A DNA stretch of 64,000 nucleotides, taken from assembly GCF_004151485.1 (NCBI RefSeq), contig NZ_SBFF01000013.1:62402-126401 (forward strand), written 5' to 3'. A program made the translations under genes and the position numbers. The notes beneath the pieces were generated by a model. It saw only the letters and a program-made list of their open reading frames with translations, did not search any database and had not been told where the DNA came from. Source of the stretch: Sphingosinicella sp. CPCC 101087. GTDB lineage: Bacteria > Pseudomonadota > Alphaproteobacteria > Sphingomonadales > Sphingomonadaceae. Below are positions 1 to 12,614 of the stretch, one piece after another (position 1 is the stretch's first letter; every line of letters starts with the position of its first letter).

Positions 1-162
1 CTGATCCTTCTCGCCGCCACCCTGCTGAAAGTGTTCCTGTGGGACGCCTCCAACCTGGAAGGGCTGTACCGGATCCTCTCCTTCCTCGGCGCGGGCATCG
101 TCGCGATCGCGATCGGCTGGCTCTACGGGCCGGTGCTGAGGGCCGAGCGGGCGCCAAGATAG
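1..162 (+). CDS. DUF2339-type membrane protein, C-terminal end (partial)
   Basis: The frame is open from base 1 and ends at TAG 160-162, giving the last 53 residues of a protein that begins upstream of the window. The visible part contains 'KVFLWDASNLEGLYRILSF', followed by a hydrophobic stretch and a short basic tail. A Lys-Val-Phe-Leu-x-Asp motif, 'LEGLxRxLSFLG' and a final membrane helix are typical of the C-terminus of large multi-pass DUF2339 proteins. Their function is unknown. The assignment rests on this short tail only. Confidence 0.6.
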   Translation: MILLAATLLKVFLWDASNLEGLYRILSFLGAGIVAIAIGWLYGPVLRAERAPR

Positions 163-360
163 CGACTTCCCGCATCATCGGGCTCCGGCGCGGGCCGGTG
201 GGCGGAACGCTTGGGTACCCTTCCGCCACCCTGGCGATTGCCGCGATCACCGCCTCGGCGGGAGCGACAGGGCGCGGACCCGTGATTGGAACATGATCGA
301 CATCGCCGTTCATCGGGGGCACTCCTGTTGAAGCCAAGACAGAAGGACGCAGGTCGAGTC

Positions 361-807
361 ATGAACGATCGGGAAGCGATTTCCGCAGTGGTCGACGAAA
401 TGTATGCGATGATCTCCGGGCCGAAGGGACCGCGCGACTGGTCGCGCCAGGCGAACTGCTTCCACCCCGAGTCCCGGCAGATCCGCACCTGGATCGACGA
501 TGACGGCCGGCCGGCGATGAAGATGATGAGCCCGGACGATTATGCCCGCGACACCGCGCCCTTCTTCGCCGAGCACGACTTCCACGAGATCGAGATCGGC
601 CGGCGGATCGACCTGTTCGGCAACGTCGCCCATGTGTGGAGCGCCTATGAGGCGCGGACCGATCCGGCCGACGCGAAGCCGGAGCGACGCGGGATCAACT
701 CGATCCAGCTGTTTCGCGATCCGGATCGCGGGTGGCGGATCGTCGCGATGATCTGGGACAATGAGCGCGAGGGCTTGGTGCTGCCGGAACTCCGGGGGAA
801 CGCGTAA
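361..807 (+). CDS. SnoaL/NTF2-like domain protein
   Basis: Encodes 148 residues, about the size of a single NTF2-like fold. It starts '[20 protein letters not shown]' (a typical N-terminal helix of the SnoaL-like family) and ends with beta-strand-like segments around '[20 protein letters not shown]', the usual closing strands of that fold. The frame is open further upstream, but the ATG at 361 follows a purine-rich 'AAGGACGCAGG' and matches the expected domain start. It has no signal peptide and stands alone between an end fragment and a tRNA. Members include isomerases, hydrolases and binding proteins, so no substrate can be assigned. Confidence 0.7.
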   Translation: MNDREAISAVVDEMYAMISGPKGPRDWSRQANCFHPESRQIRTWIDDDGRPAMKMMSPDDYARDTAPFFAEHDFHEIEIGRRIDLFGNVAHVWSAYEARTDPADAKPERRGINSIQLFRDPDRGWRIVAMIWDNEREGLVLPELRGNA

Positions 808-863
808 GCGCGCCGCCGCGGATCGAATCAGAAAGGGCGGCGCCGCGGCTGCCCTTGATCCGA

Positions 864-940
864 TGGTCGGGGCGACTGGATTCGAACCAGCGACCCCCAC
901 ACCCCCAGTGTGATGCGCTACCAGGCTGCGCTACGCCCCG
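864..940 (-). tRNA. tRNA-Pro (anticodon GGG)
   Basis: Reading the minus strand, the acceptor stem CGGGGCG (940-934) pairs with CGCCCCG (874-868). A D-arm GCGCAGCCTGGTAGCGC follows. The anticodon arm TCACA-CTGGGGG-TGTGG has U33 and anticodon GGG, and the T-arm is GCTGG-TTCGAAT-CCAGT. Discriminator A is at 867 and a genomically encoded CCA at 866-864. The GGG anticodon reads CCC and CCU proline codons. All four stems form, apart from one G-U pair in the anticodon stem. Confidence 0.95.
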
Positions 941-1216
941 ACCGGAGGCGGCGATGTAGGCGCGAGCGCGCTCCATGGCAAGCTGGCTGGGGCCTCGGCG
1001 GTTCCCCTTCGGCCCATGAGTCCCGCCGGCGGCGCAGGCGCGGACAACGTCGCGTAGCGCCGGGCCAGCCGAAGTGCAGCGCTCCGGCGACCAGGATCAT
1101 TTCGAGACGCTCCTCCCTCGGCTCGCCTTGCCTTGGCAACGGTCCATACCCATGATAGTCGCCACGCGCTCCGCGGCCGAGGCTTTTTTGCGCCGCCGCC
1201 CAATCCAGAGGGATGA

Positions 1217-1558
1217 ATGTTCGAGACTCCAGCCTTTGCCGCGACCTCCGGGGCCGCCTCCGCCGGCGGGGGGACTGCGGCCTTCATGGTGCAGATCTTC
1301 CCGCTCGTCCTGATCTTCATCATCTTCTATTTCCTGCTGATCCGCCCGCAGCAGCGGCGGATGAAGCAGCACCAGGCGATGGTCGCGGCGGTGAAGCCGC
1401 GCGACGTTGTCGTCACCAATGGCGGCCTGATCGGCAAGGTCACCAAGGTCGAGGAGCAGGAGATCGAGGTGGAGGTGGCGCAGGGCGTCCGGATCCGCGT
1501 CGTCAAATCGATGCTGAGCGACATACGGCCGCACGGCTCCAAGCCGGCCAACGACTGA
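1217..1558 (+). CDS. yajC: Preprotein translocase accessory subunit YajC
   Basis: A 113-residue inner-membrane protein that associates with SecDF at the SecYEG translocon. A single membrane helix spans about residues 25-42 and is followed directly by the family motif 'RPQQRRMKQHQ' (43-53), then a small cytosolic beta domain. The start is the ATG at 1217, preceded by 'AGAGGG'; an ATG four bases earlier is in another frame. It is the first gene of a tight block with secD (16 bases downstream) and secF, the usual alphaproteobacterial arrangement. Confidence 0.95.
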   Translation: MFETPAFAATSGAASAGGGTAAFMVQIFPLVLIFIIFYFLLIRPQQRRMKQHQAMVAAVKPRDVVVTNGGLIGKVTKVEEQEIEVEVAQGVRIRVVKSMLSDIRPHGSKPAND

Positions 1559-1574
1559 ACGGTCGGCCGCACAG

Positions 1575-3161
1575 ATGCTCGATTTCCCCCGCTGGAAGGT
1601 GTGGCTGGTCACGCTGACGCTCGTAGTCGGCGTCTATTATGCCATTCCCAGCTTCCTTCCCGAACGCGTCGCCCAGCAGATGCCGTCCTTCCTCGCGCCG
1701 CAGGTCAATCTCGGCCTCGACCTGGCCGGCGGAAGCCACCTGCTGCTCGAAGCCGATACGAGCGGCGTAGCCCGCCAGCGGCTCGAGAATATGGAGGACG
1801 TGCTGCGCCGCGAGCTGCGCAGCGGCGGCATCCAATTTGCCGACATGTCGACCAACGAAGGCCGGTTGAGCTTCCAGCTCCGGCAGCCCGGCCAGGCCGA
1901 CGAAGCGGTGCGGATCGCGCGAACCGCAACCCAGCCCGCCGCCTTCGGCGCCACGACCGAATGGACGGTGAGCGCGGAAGGCAACCGGGTCACGCTGGCG
2001 CCTACCGACGCGGGCCTGGACACGGCGGTCAACGACGCGATGGAAACGGCCCGCGACGTCATCGACCGGCGCATCAACGCGCTCGGCACGCTCGAGCCCA
2101 CCATCATTCGCCAGGGCAGCAACCGTATCGTCGTCCAGGTTCCCGGCCTCGAGGATCCGGAAGCGCTGAAGCAGCTGATCGGGCGTACGGCGCGCCTGGA
2201 ATTCAAGCTGGTCGACCTCACCGCGACGCCGGAACAGCTGCAGTCGGGACGCGGGCCGATCGGCAGCCAAGTCCTGCCCTATCCCGAGGGCGGCGAGGGC
2301 ATGCGCATCGCCGTCCAGCGGCGCGCGATCATCACCGGCGACCAGATCGCCGACGCGCGGCAGGGCTTCGACCAGCAGGACGGCCGACCGGTCGTCAACA
2401 TCACCTTCGACGGGACCGGCAGCCGGCGCTTCGCCCGGGTGACCCAGGAGAATGTCGGGCGGCCGTTCGCCATTATCCTCGACAATGTCGTCATCTCGGC
2501 GCCGAACATCAACGAGCCGATCATAGGCGGCCAGGCGCAGATTTCGGGCAACTTCACGGTCGAGAGCGCCAACGCCCTCGCCATCTCGCTGCGCTCCGGG
2601 CGGCTCCCGGTCGACCTGACCGTGGTCGAGGAGCGCACCGTGGGTCCCGATCTCGGCGCCGATTCGATCCGCAGCGGCGCGATCGCCATGGCGATCGGAA
2701 GCGTCCTCGTGCTCATCTTCATGTTCATGACCTATGGCCGGTTCGGCCTCTATGCCGACACCGCCATCCTGCTCAACGTGGCGCTGATCCTCGGGATCAT
2801 GGCGATCATGAACGCGACGCTCACCTTGCCGGGCATTGCCGGCTTCGTGCTCACCGTCGGCGCCGCGGTCGACGCCAACGTGATCATCAACGAGCGGATC
2901 CGCGAGGAGCAGAGACGCGGCCGCAACGTGATCCAGGCGATCGAGCATGGCTACAAGGAAGCCCAGTCGGCGATCTTCGACGCCAACATCACCAACGTCA
3001 TCGCCGGGATCCTGCTCTTCTATTTCGGGTCGGGTCCCGTGCGCGGCTTCGCCATCGTCATGATGATCGGCATCGTCACCTCGGTGTTCACCGCCGTCAC
3101 CGTCACGCGCATGTTCGTCTCCCTGTGGCTGCGCAAGCGGCCCAAGGAACTCGTGATTTGA
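1575..3161 (+). CDS. secD: Protein translocase subunit SecD
   Basis: A 528-residue inner-membrane protein that, with SecF, uses the proton gradient to pull exported proteins through the Sec channel. It has an N-terminal membrane helix (about 10-26), the SecD motif 'GLDLAGGSHLLLEAD' (47-61), a periplasmic region, and a C-terminal block of membrane helices from about residue 360. A conserved 'DANVIINERIREE' segment lies before the last helices. Length is normal for short alphaproteobacterial SecD. It lies between yajC and secF, with 10 bases to secF. Confidence 0.96.
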   Translation: MLDFPRWKVWLVTLTLVVGVYYAIPSFLPERVAQQMPSFLAPQVNLGLDLAGGSHLLLEADTSGVARQRLENMEDVLRRELRSGGIQFADMSTNEGRLSFQLRQPGQADEAVRIARTATQPAAFGATTEWTVSAEGNRVTLAPTDAGLDTAVNDAMETARDVIDRRINALGTLEPTIIRQGSNRIVVQVPGLEDPEALKQLIGRTARLEFKLVDLTATPEQLQSGRGPIGSQVLPYPEGGEGMRIAVQRRAIITGDQIADARQGFDQQDGRPVVNITFDGTGSRRFARVTQENVGRPFAIILDNVVISAPNINEPIIGGQAQISGNFTVESANALAISLRSGRLPVDLTVVEERTVGPDLGADSIRSGAIAMAIGSVLVLIFMFMTYGRFGLYADTAILLNVALILGIMAIMNATLTLPGIAGFVLTVGAAVDANVIINERIREEQRRGRNVIQAIEHGYKEAQSAIFDANITNVIAGILLFYFGSGPVRGFAIVMMIGIVTSVFTAVTVTRMFVSLWLRKRPKELVI

Positions 3162-3171
3162 GGAGCGCCCG

Positions 3172-4146
3172 ATGCGGCTGCTGAAGCTGGTCCCAGACAA
3201 CACCAATATCGACTTCCTGCGCTGGCGGGGCGTCGCCTTCACCATTTCGGCACTGCTCATCGCCGCCTCTATCGCGCTGATCGCGGTCAAGGGGCTCAAT
3301 TTCGGCGTCGATTTCGCCGGCGGACAGATGATCCGCGTGACGTTCCAGCAGCCGCCCCAGCTCGACGACCTTCGCGAGCGGATCGGCGGGCTCGGCCACG
3401 GCGAGGCATCGGTCCAGGAGTTCGGCAGCCCGACGGAGATCGCCATCCGCATGCCGCTGCCCGAGGGCGGGGCGGAAGGCGCCAACCAGGCCGCCAGCGA
3501 CGTGCGCGGCGCCCTCACGCAGGCCTATCCCGGCGTGCGGATCGACGCGGTCGAGACGGTGTCGGGCCAGGTTTCCGAGGAGCTGGTCGAGGCGGGGGCG
3601 CTCGCTTTGCTGCTCTCGATGATCGGAGTCTCGATCTACATCTGGATCAGGTTCGAATGGCAGTTCGGCGTCGGCGCCCTCTTCTCCCTGTTCCACGACG
3701 TCACGATCACCCTGGGCTTCTTCGCCCTGACGCAGATGGAGTTCGACCTCAACGTCGTCGCCGCCCTGCTGACGCTGATCGGCTATTCGCTGAACGACAC
3801 GATCGTCATCTACGACCGGATCCGCGAGAATCTGCGCAAGTTCCGCAAGATGGAGATGGGGGCGCTGATCAACCTCTCCGTCAACGAGACGCTGTCGCGC
3901 ACCATCGCCACCAACCTGTCGATGCTGCTGGCGCTCGGCGCGCTCTTCTTCCTCGGGCCCGACGTCATTTTCAGCTTCACCGCAGCCCTGCTGATCAGCG
4001 TCGTGATCGGCACCTATTCGACCGCCTATATCGCCGCGCCCTGGCTGATCTGGCTCAAGGTCACGTCGGACAGCTTCCTGCCGAGGGACCCTGTCAGCCG
4101 CTCCGAGCGCACCCCGCGGGAAGGCCATGACGGCGCCCGGGTCTAG
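3172..4146 (+). CDS. secF: Protein translocase subunit SecF
   Basis: A 324-residue partner of SecD. The first membrane helix spans about 20-38, followed by the signature 'FGVDFAGGQMIRV' (44-56), a short periplasmic domain, and five C-terminal helices containing 'GYSLNDTIVIYDRIREN', a hallmark of SecF. The start ATG at 3172 follows 'GAGGAGCGCCCG', a good ribosome binding site. The stop is 9 bases before the GTG of the Mth938-like gene, so the block is probably co-transcribed. Confidence 0.96.
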   Translation: MRLLKLVPDNTNIDFLRWRGVAFTISALLIAASIALIAVKGLNFGVDFAGGQMIRVTFQQPPQLDDLRERIGGLGHGEASVQEFGSPTEIAIRMPLPEGGAEGANQAASDVRGALTQAYPGVRIDAVETVSGQVSEELVEAGALALLLSMIGVSIYIWIRFEWQFGVGALFSLFHDVTITLGFFALTQMEFDLNVVAALLTLIGYSLNDTIVIYDRIRENLRKFRKMEMGALINLSVNETLSRTIATNLSMLLALGALFFLGPDVIFSFTAALLISVVIGTYSTAYIAAPWLIWLKVTSDSFLPRDPVSRSERTPREGHDGARV

Positions 4147-4155
4147 GCGGAGACG

Positions 4156-4533
4156 GTGAGCTCCAACTTCCAGCGCGTCCGGCCGGCCTCCGGTCCGGTC
4201 GTCCAGGGGCTTTCACCGGCCGGCTTCATCGTCGACGGCACCGCCTATCGCGCCGTCCTGCTGACGCCCGAGCGCGCCATTGCGTGGGAGCCGCCGACGC
4301 TCGGGGAGCTCGGCGCCGAGCATCTCGGGGCGATCCTCGATCTCGCGCCGCCGCCCGAATTCCTGATCGTGGGCACCGGCGCGACCATGGCCTTCGCACC
4401 GCGGGCGCTGGTTCGGGACCTAGAGGCGCGCGGGATCGGCGTCGAGGCGATGGACAGCCGCGCGGCGGCCCGCACCTGGAGCATATTGCGCGCCGAGGAA
4501 CGCTGGATCGTCGCGGCGATCATGGGGGTTTAG
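4156..4533 (+). CDS. Mth938-like (DUF498) domain protein
   Basis: A 125-residue protein with GTG start at 4156, preceded by 'GGCGGAG'. The sequence shows the family's features: 'GFIVDGTAYRAVLLTPERAI' near the start, 'PEFLIVGTGATMAFAP' in the middle and 'GIGVEAMDSRAAARTWSIL' near the end. Mth938-like proteins form a compact alpha/beta fold. In alphaproteobacteria they often sit directly behind secDF, and mitochondrial relatives (NDUFAF3) help assemble respiratory complex I. A role in assembly of a membrane complex is therefore possible but not shown here. Confidence 0.85.
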   Translation: MSSNFQRVRPASGPVVQGLSPAGFIVDGTAYRAVLLTPERAIAWEPPTLGELGAEHLGAILDLAPPPEFLIVGTGATMAFAPRALVRDLEARGIGVEAMDSRAAARTWSILRAEERWIVAAIMGV

Positions 4534-4618
4534 GCCCCGGACGGCGGCGGGCTTCCCGGTCGATCGACCATCTACCAGTCGAATATTTCACAGCGGTCGC
4601 GCCGCTGGGGCGGGCATA

Positions 4619-5788
4619 TCAGGACTTTCCCGCCACCTGCCGCAAATGGACTTCGAGCTCCTCGGCGTTGCGGCTCCAGCTGAACTTCTCCGCCGCCTTG
4701 CGCACGCCGACAGGATCTGGCGGGGCGGCGAGCAGGTCACGTATGGCGGCGGCAATCGCGCCGGCGTCGCGCGCGACGAGGCGGCCGGCCGCGGGCCGGT
4801 CGATCGCCTCGCGGGCGCCGCCGACATCGCAGGTGACGACCGGCGTGCCGCAGGCGAGCGCTTCCACCCAGACGTTGGCCAGGCCTTCGGTAGCACTGGG
4901 CTGCACCGCGACGTCGGCCGCGCCAAGCAATGCGGGGAGATCGTCGTGCGGCCGCACACCGAGAAAGTGAACCCGCCGGGCAACACCCAGACGCCGTGCC
5001 AGCCGCTCCAGCACCGGGCGGTGCGGCCCCTCCCCCACGAGCAGCAGCTCGGCGTCGGGCAGCTCGCCCAGCGCCTCTATGGCGAATGCCTGGCCCTTCA
5101 TTTCGATGAGCGCTCCGGCGCTGACCAGCAATGGACCGGACAGCCCGAGCGCGGCCTTGGCGGCGGCGCGGTCGATGGGCCGGAAGCGGTCGAGGTCGAT
5201 GCCCGTATGGTGGACGCGGATCCTCTCCTCGGGCAGGCCTCGCGCCGTCATGTCCGCCTTGAGCGCGGCGCTGACGGCGAGCAGGCCTCCGGCACGATTC
5301 CCCGCCGCGGCGATCTGGCCGGATATTCCGGGCCGGTCGCCCCAATGATGGATGTCGCTGCCGCGCGCCTTGATCGAGAAGGGGAGGCCGAGCGCCTCGC
5401 CGAGGCGCATCGCCGCTGGCCCGTCTGGCCAGAAGAATTCGGCGTCGATCACGTCGAACGGAAATCGATCGCGGATCCGGCGCAGCGAAGGCAGCAGCGC
5501 GCGCGCCATCGACCGCGCCGTGCCCCGCGCGCCGATCAGCGGCCAGACCCGATAGCGAGGCCGGTGGACGACGAGGCCTTTCCACGTCTCGCGTAGCGGA
5601 AGGCGCCTGAGGGGAGCGTAATGGGGATGGAGCGAAAGCGGCCATACCGGCAGGCCGACCGGCGCCACCAGCTCGAGCGCCACGCCGGGGCGCGCGGCGA
5701 GCGCCAGCGCCTGCCGCTCGACGAAGACGCCGAGCTGGGGCCGTGCCGCGTTCGGAAAGAGAGTCGCCAGGGTCAACACGCGCAGCAT
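4619..5788 (-). CDS. Glycosyltransferase family 4 (GT-B fold)
   Basis: A 389-residue protein beginning 'MLRVLTLATLFPNAARPQLG', the usual GT4 N-terminal domain that binds the acceptor. The C-terminal nucleotide-sugar domain shows 'LLVSAGALIEMKGQ' (220-232), 'LLLVGEGP' (248-255) and the EX7E motif with E301 and E309 in 'TEGLANVWVEA'. It is a soluble or membrane-associated retaining glycosyltransferase, probably acting in exopolysaccharide or glycolipid assembly. It converges with the Mth938-like gene and has no sugar-biosynthesis neighbours, so the sugar and acceptor cannot be inferred. Confidence 0.88.
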   Translation of the reverse strand: MLRVLTLATLFPNAARPQLGVFVERQALALAARPGVALELVAPVGLPVWPLSLHPHYAPLRRLPLRETWKGLVVHRPRYRVWPLIGARGTARSMARALLPSLRRIRDRFPFDVIDAEFFWPDGPAAMRLGEALGLPFSIKARGSDIHHWGDRPGISGQIAAAGNRAGGLLAVSAALKADMTARGLPEERIRVHHTGIDLDRFRPIDRAAAKAALGLSGPLLVSAGALIEMKGQAFAIEALGELPDAELLLVGEGPHRPVLERLARRLGVARRVHFLGVRPHDDLPALLGAADVAVQPSATEGLANVWVEALACGTPVVTCDVGGAREAIDRPAAGRLVARDAGAIAAAIRDLLAAPPDPVGVRKAAEKFSWSRNAEELEVHLRQVAGKS

Positions 5789-6058
5789 GGCCGACGCCTA
5801 GCAGAAACGGGCTTTCGGCAGGTTAACGGCCGAGGCGACGCCAGCGTCCAATCCCATGTCGCTTCCCCTCCCCGCCATCCCGCCCTGGCCAGCCGGTGCG
5901 TCGGTCAGGCGGCGGTCAGGCCGGGGGGGCGATGTGGTCTTCGCGACCATGACCGGATCTTGCGAGCTCGACGGCCCGTTTCACCTGAGGTTCAGGCGGG
6001 TCCTGTTCTGCTCGCGAGCCGCTTGGCCTTGCGCGAACCCTCAGCTAAGAAGCCCTCC

Positions 6059-6880
6059 ATGCAAAGAGTTAACCGCCCGCTCGTCCTCCTCGCCGTCGCC
6101 GCCGCGATCGTTCCCCTCGCCGGCTGCGGCACGCTCGGCGGCGGCCGGACCCAGGCCGACACGCGCTACGTCGCGCGCGACGTCAACACGCTCTACAACG
6201 CCGCCTGGGAGCGGCTGCAGCGCGGCAATTATCCCGTCGCCGCGGCCTTGTTCGACGAGGTCGAGCGCCAGCATCCTTATTCGGTCTGGGCGCGCCGGGC
6301 GCAGCTGATGAGCGCCTTTTCCTATTATGCGGCCGGCGATCATACCAAGTCGACCGAGGCGGCACGCCGTTTCCTGTCGATCCATCCGGGCAACCGCGAC
6401 GCACCGTACGCCTTGTACCTGATCGCGCTCAATTATTACGAGCAGATCAGCGACGTGACCCGCGACCAGGCGGTGACCCGGCAGGCGCTGGACGCGCTCG
6501 GCGAGCTGGTCCGCCGCTATCCGGCCACGCGCTACGCCGCGGACGCGCGGCTGAAGATCGACTTGGTGCGCGACCATCTCGCCGGCAAGGAGATGGAGAT
6601 CGGCCGCTTCTATCAGCGCCGCAACCAATGGCTGGCGTCGGTGATCCGGTTCCGCAGCGTGGTCGAGGAGTATCAGACGACCAGCCATGCGCCGGAAGCG
6701 CTGATGCGCCTTACCGAATCCTATCTCGCGCTCGGCATGCCGCAGGAGGCGGCTCGGTCGGCGGCCGTGCTCGGCGCCAATTATCCGGGGACGCGCTGGT
6801 ATCAGCGCGCCTACGAGCTGGTCCAGCGCAACGCGCCGCAGCAGACCGCGGCGGCGACTCCGGCAGGTGGAACGCACTGA
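6059..6880 (+). CDS. bamD: Outer membrane protein assembly factor BamD (lipoprotein)
   Basis: A 273-residue lipoprotein of the BAM complex, which folds beta-barrel proteins into the outer membrane. The signal peptide ends in the lipobox 'LAGC' with the acylated Cys at 23. Tetratricopeptide-type helices follow, including 'AALFDEVERQHPYSVWARRA' and the BamD hallmark 'ALYLIALNYYEQISDVTRDQ'. The frame is open far upstream, but the start at 6059 gives a complete signal peptide. recN follows 70 bases downstream, an arrangement common in alphaproteobacteria. Confidence 0.95.
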   Translation: MQRVNRPLVLLAVAAAIVPLAGCGTLGGGRTQADTRYVARDVNTLYNAAWERLQRGNYPVAAALFDEVERQHPYSVWARRAQLMSAFSYYAAGDHTKSTEAARRFLSIHPGNRDAPYALYLIALNYYEQISDVTRDQAVTRQALDALGELVRRYPATRYAADARLKIDLVRDHLAGKEMEIGRFYQRRNQWLASVIRFRSVVEEYQTTSHAPEALMRLTESYLALGMPQEAARSAAVLGANYPGTRWYQRAYELVQRNAPQQTAAATPAGGTH

Positions 6881-6893
6881 AGTTCCTTCCCGG

Positions 6894-6913
6894 ATTCCCG
6901 CGTTCGCGGGAAT
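6894..6913. repeat. Perfect 9-bp inverted repeat (REP-like hairpin)
   Basis: ATTCCCGCG-TT-CGCGGGAAT is a perfect inverted repeat in the bamD-recN gap, followed by GAC. Short palindromes of this type ending in 'GGGAATGAC' are common intergenic repeats in many Proteobacteria. No T-tract follows, so it is more likely a REP-like element, perhaps stabilising or punctuating the transcript, than an intrinsic terminator. Confidence 0.6.
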
Positions 6914-6950
6914 GACGTAGAGGGGGGAGGATGAGCCTCCCGATCCGTCC

Positions 6951-8599
6951 ATGCTGACCAGCCTTTCGATCCGCGATGTCGTGCTGATCGAGACGCTCGA
7001 CCTCGAGTTCGGGCCGGGGCTCGGCGTGCTTACCGGCGAGACCGGGGCGGGCAAGTCGATCCTGCTCGATGCGCTCGGGCTGGCGCTCGGCGCGCGCGCC
7101 GACAGCGCGCTCGTGCGCGACGGCCAGGCGCAGGCGTCCGTCAGCGTCAGCTTCGACCTGCCGGCGGGCCATCCGGCCCTCGCCCTAATCGAGGAGAACG
7201 GCCTTGCGGCGGAAGCGGGCGAGCCGCTCGTGATCCGCCGCCTGGTCAAGGCCGACGGCGGAAGCCGCGGCTTCGTCAACGACCAGTCGGTCTCGGTCGG
7301 CCTGCTGCGCGAGCTCGGCGCCCTGCTGGTCGAGATACATGGCCAGCATGACGATCGCGGCCTGCTCAACCCCCGCGGCCACCGCGCCCTGTTGGACCTC
7401 TACGGCCGGATCGACGTCGGCCCTGCCGCGCGCGCCTGGCAGCGACGGCGCGCGGCGGAGGAGGCTCTCGCCGAGGCGAGCGCCGCGCGCGAGACGGCGG
7501 AGCGTGACCGCGACTGGCTGGCACACGCCGCCGACGAGCTGGCCCGGCTGGATCCCACGCCTGGCGAGGAGGAGATGCTGGCCGGCCTGCGGGCGTCGAT
7601 GCAGGCGGGCGTTCGCCTGGGCGAGGAGCTGAGCGCCGTCGAGGCCCTCGTCGAGGGATCGGAGGGAGGGCTCTCGCTCCTGCGGCAGGCCGCGCGGCGG
7701 CTCGATCGGATTGCCGGCGAGCATGAGCTGCTGGCGCAGACCCTGGCCGCGCTCGATCGCGCGGTGATCGAAGCGTCCGAGGCCGAGGACCTGCTCGAGC
7801 GGGCCCGCGAGGCCTTCGCTTTCGACCCGGCGCGGCTCGAGGAGGCCGAGACACGACTGTTCGACATACGCGCGCTCGCCCGCAAGCATCGGGTGGAGCC
7901 GGAAGCGCTGCCGGCGCTGAAGACGCAGTTGGCGGAACGGCTGGCCGCGATCGATGCGGGCGAGGAGCGGGTGGCGGAGCTGGAAGCGGAGGCGCAGGAG
8001 GCGGCTCGCGATTATGACCGAGCGGCCGCCGCGCTCGGCGAGGCCCGGCGCGCCGCCGCGGCGCGGCTCGATGCCGCCGTCGCCGCCGAGCTGGCGCCGC
8101 TCAAGCTCGACATGGCGCGGTTTCGCACCGTGGTCGCCGAAGGCGAGCCGGGCGCGGCGGGCCGCGACCGGGTCGAGTTCGAAGTGTCGACCAACCCCGG
8201 CGCCCCGTTCGGGCCGCTGGTCAGAATCGCGTCGGGCGGCGAGCTGTCGCGCTTCATCCTGGCGCTGAAGGTGGCGCTGGCGGAGGAGAGCGAGGCCCGC
8301 ACGATGATCTTCGACGAGATCGACCGGGGCGTCGGCGGGGCGGTGGCCAGCGCGATCGGCGAGCGGCTCCATCGCCTCGCCGGAACGGCGCAGCTGCTCG
8401 TCGTCACCCATTCGCCGCAAGTGGCGGCGCGAGGCGCGCGCCACCTCCTGATCGAGAAGAGCCATGACGGGCTGGTCACGCGCACCAGCGTCCACGCGCT
8501 CGATGCCGCCCGCCGGCGCGAGGAGATTGCCCGGATGCTGTCCGGCGCCCAGATCACCGAGGAAGCCCGCGCCCAGGCGGAGCGGCTGCTGGAGGCGGC

Positions 8600-8603
<4 letters not shown>
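6951..8603 (+). CDS. recN: DNA repair protein RecN (SMC-like ATPase)
   Basis: A 550-residue SMC-family ATPase used in recombinational repair of double-strand breaks. Walker A 'GETGAGKS' is at 29-36, a long Ala/Glu/Arg-rich coiled coil fills the centre, the ABC signature 'IASGGELSRF' lies near residue 425, and Walker B 'TMIFDEIDRGVGG' near 450. Length matches the family. No GAAC/GTTC-N7 LexA box is visible just upstream, so SOS control is not supported here. The stop overlaps the ATG of the next gene (ATGA). Confidence 0.96.
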
Positions 8604-11424
<2,821 letters not shown>

Positions 11425-11473
11425 TCTGGCAGACGTGTTTGCCGCATAAACCGGCTTGCGCTATCATGAGGGC

Positions 11474-11836
11474 GTGACGGATCCGGAGACCGTGTCGAAA
11501 CCGGCCGCCGACGAAGCGGAGGCCTCTCCCTTCGCGGCGATCGCCGCGCTCGACCGGCTGATCCACGATCCATCGCGGTTGGCCATATTGACGGCGCTCA
11601 TCGAGTGGGCGGAGGCCGACTTTCCCTATCTCCTCGGTGCGACCGGACTCACCAAGGGGAACCTTTCAAGCCATCTGGGCAAGCTCGAGGCGGGCGGCCT
11701 GGTCCAGGTATCGAAGGGGTTCAAGGACAAGAAGCCCTGGACCCGAGTCATGCTCACGCGTGACGGCCGCGGCCGGATCCAGGCCCATTGGGAGGAGCTG
11801 GAGCGGATCCGGCGCGAGACGATGGGCCTCGCCTGA
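11474..11836 (+). CDS. Small winged-helix transcriptional regulator
   Basis: About 120 residues, largely one winged-helix domain: '[19 protein letters not shown]', then recognition-helix-like '[19 protein letters not shown]', then the wing '[17 protein letters not shown]'. This matches a family of MarR/ArsR-like DNA-binding proteins often paired with transport or membrane genes. No such partner is next to it here. The start is uncertain: GTG at 11474 has its GAGGG only one base away, and TTG at 11456 is an in-frame alternative. Target genes are unknown. Confidence 0.8.
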   Translation: MTDPETVSKPAADEAEASPFAAIAALDRLIHDPSRLAILTALIEWAEADFPYLLGATGLTKGNLSSHLGKLEAGGLVQVSKGFKDKKPWTRVMLTRDGRGRIQAHWEELERIRRETMGLA

Positions 11837-11981
11837 ACGCCCGCCGTGCGCGACGGCGGCGGCATCTCCGCGCCTCCGTGCGAACCGGTTACCGGCTTTT
11901 GCCTGGATCATCGCCGCCATTGCACGAGCCCGGCGGCTCACCCACATGCCCGGCAACGAAAAGCGCGGGAGCGAAAGACGG

Positions 11982-12524
11982 ATGGAAAGCTGGCACGGCA
12001 CGACGATCATCGGCGTGCGCAAGAACAACAAGGCGGTTATCGCCGGGGACGGGCAGGTGTCGCTGCAATCGACGGTGATCAAGCCCAACGCCCGCAAGGT
12101 GCGGCGCCTGGGCGACGGCAAGGTGATCGGCGGATTCGCCGGCGCGACCGCCGACGCCTTCACCTTGTTCGAGCGGCTGGAACGCAAGCTCGAACAATAT
12201 CATGGCGCGCTGATGCGTTCGGCGGTCGAGCTCGCCAAGGATTGGCGCACCGACAAATATCTCAGGAATCTGGAGGCGATGATGATCGTCGCGGACAAGG
12301 ACATCACGCTGATCCTGACCGGCAATGGCGACGTGCTCGAGCCGGCGGGCGGCGTCGCCGCGATCGGCTCCGGCGGGAATTTCGCGCTCGCCGCCGCGAC
12401 CGCCCTCTTCGACTATGAGGATGATGCGGAAACCGTCGCCCGCAAGGCGATGAAGATCGCGGCGGACATCTGCGTCTATACGAACGACCAGCTGACGGTG
12501 GAGACGATCGAGGACGCGGCCTAG
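11982..12524 (+). CDS. hslV: ATP-dependent protease peptidase subunit HslV (ClpQ)
   Basis: A 180-residue threonine protease that forms the HslUV proteolytic core with HslU. The start at 11982 leaves a short propeptide before the catalytic threonine in '[14 protein letters not shown]' (Thr7, exposed after processing). Family motifs '[14 protein letters not shown]' and 'GNGDVLEP' and the C-terminal '[16 protein letters not shown]' are present. An in-frame ATG at 11946 would add 12 residues. Unusually, hslU does not follow directly; a D-amino-acid-oxidase-like gene lies between. Confidence 0.95.
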   Translation: MESWHGTTIIGVRKNNKAVIAGDGQVSLQSTVIKPNARKVRRLGDGKVIGGFAGATADAFTLFERLERKLEQYHGALMRSAVELAKDWRTDKYLRNLEAMMIVADKDITLILTGNGDVLEPAGGVAAIGSGGNFALAAATALFDYEDDAETVARKAMKIAADICVYTNDQLTVETIEDAA

Positions 12525-12614
12525 GCCGGTACCGAGCCGACGAGCCCGCTGCAGAGTGCCGGGACCGCCACCTACCGGCTTCGCGGGAGTGGCGGCCAAC
12601 GCTATGGCGGCGGA

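Noticed and set aside
1503-3518. Very long open frame antisense to secD (and similar ones antisense to ligA and uvrA)
   Set aside because: The base composition and codon bias of high-GC genes leave few stops on the opposite strand. The translations are His/Arg/Asp-rich and match no family, and they lie exactly over well-identified genes.
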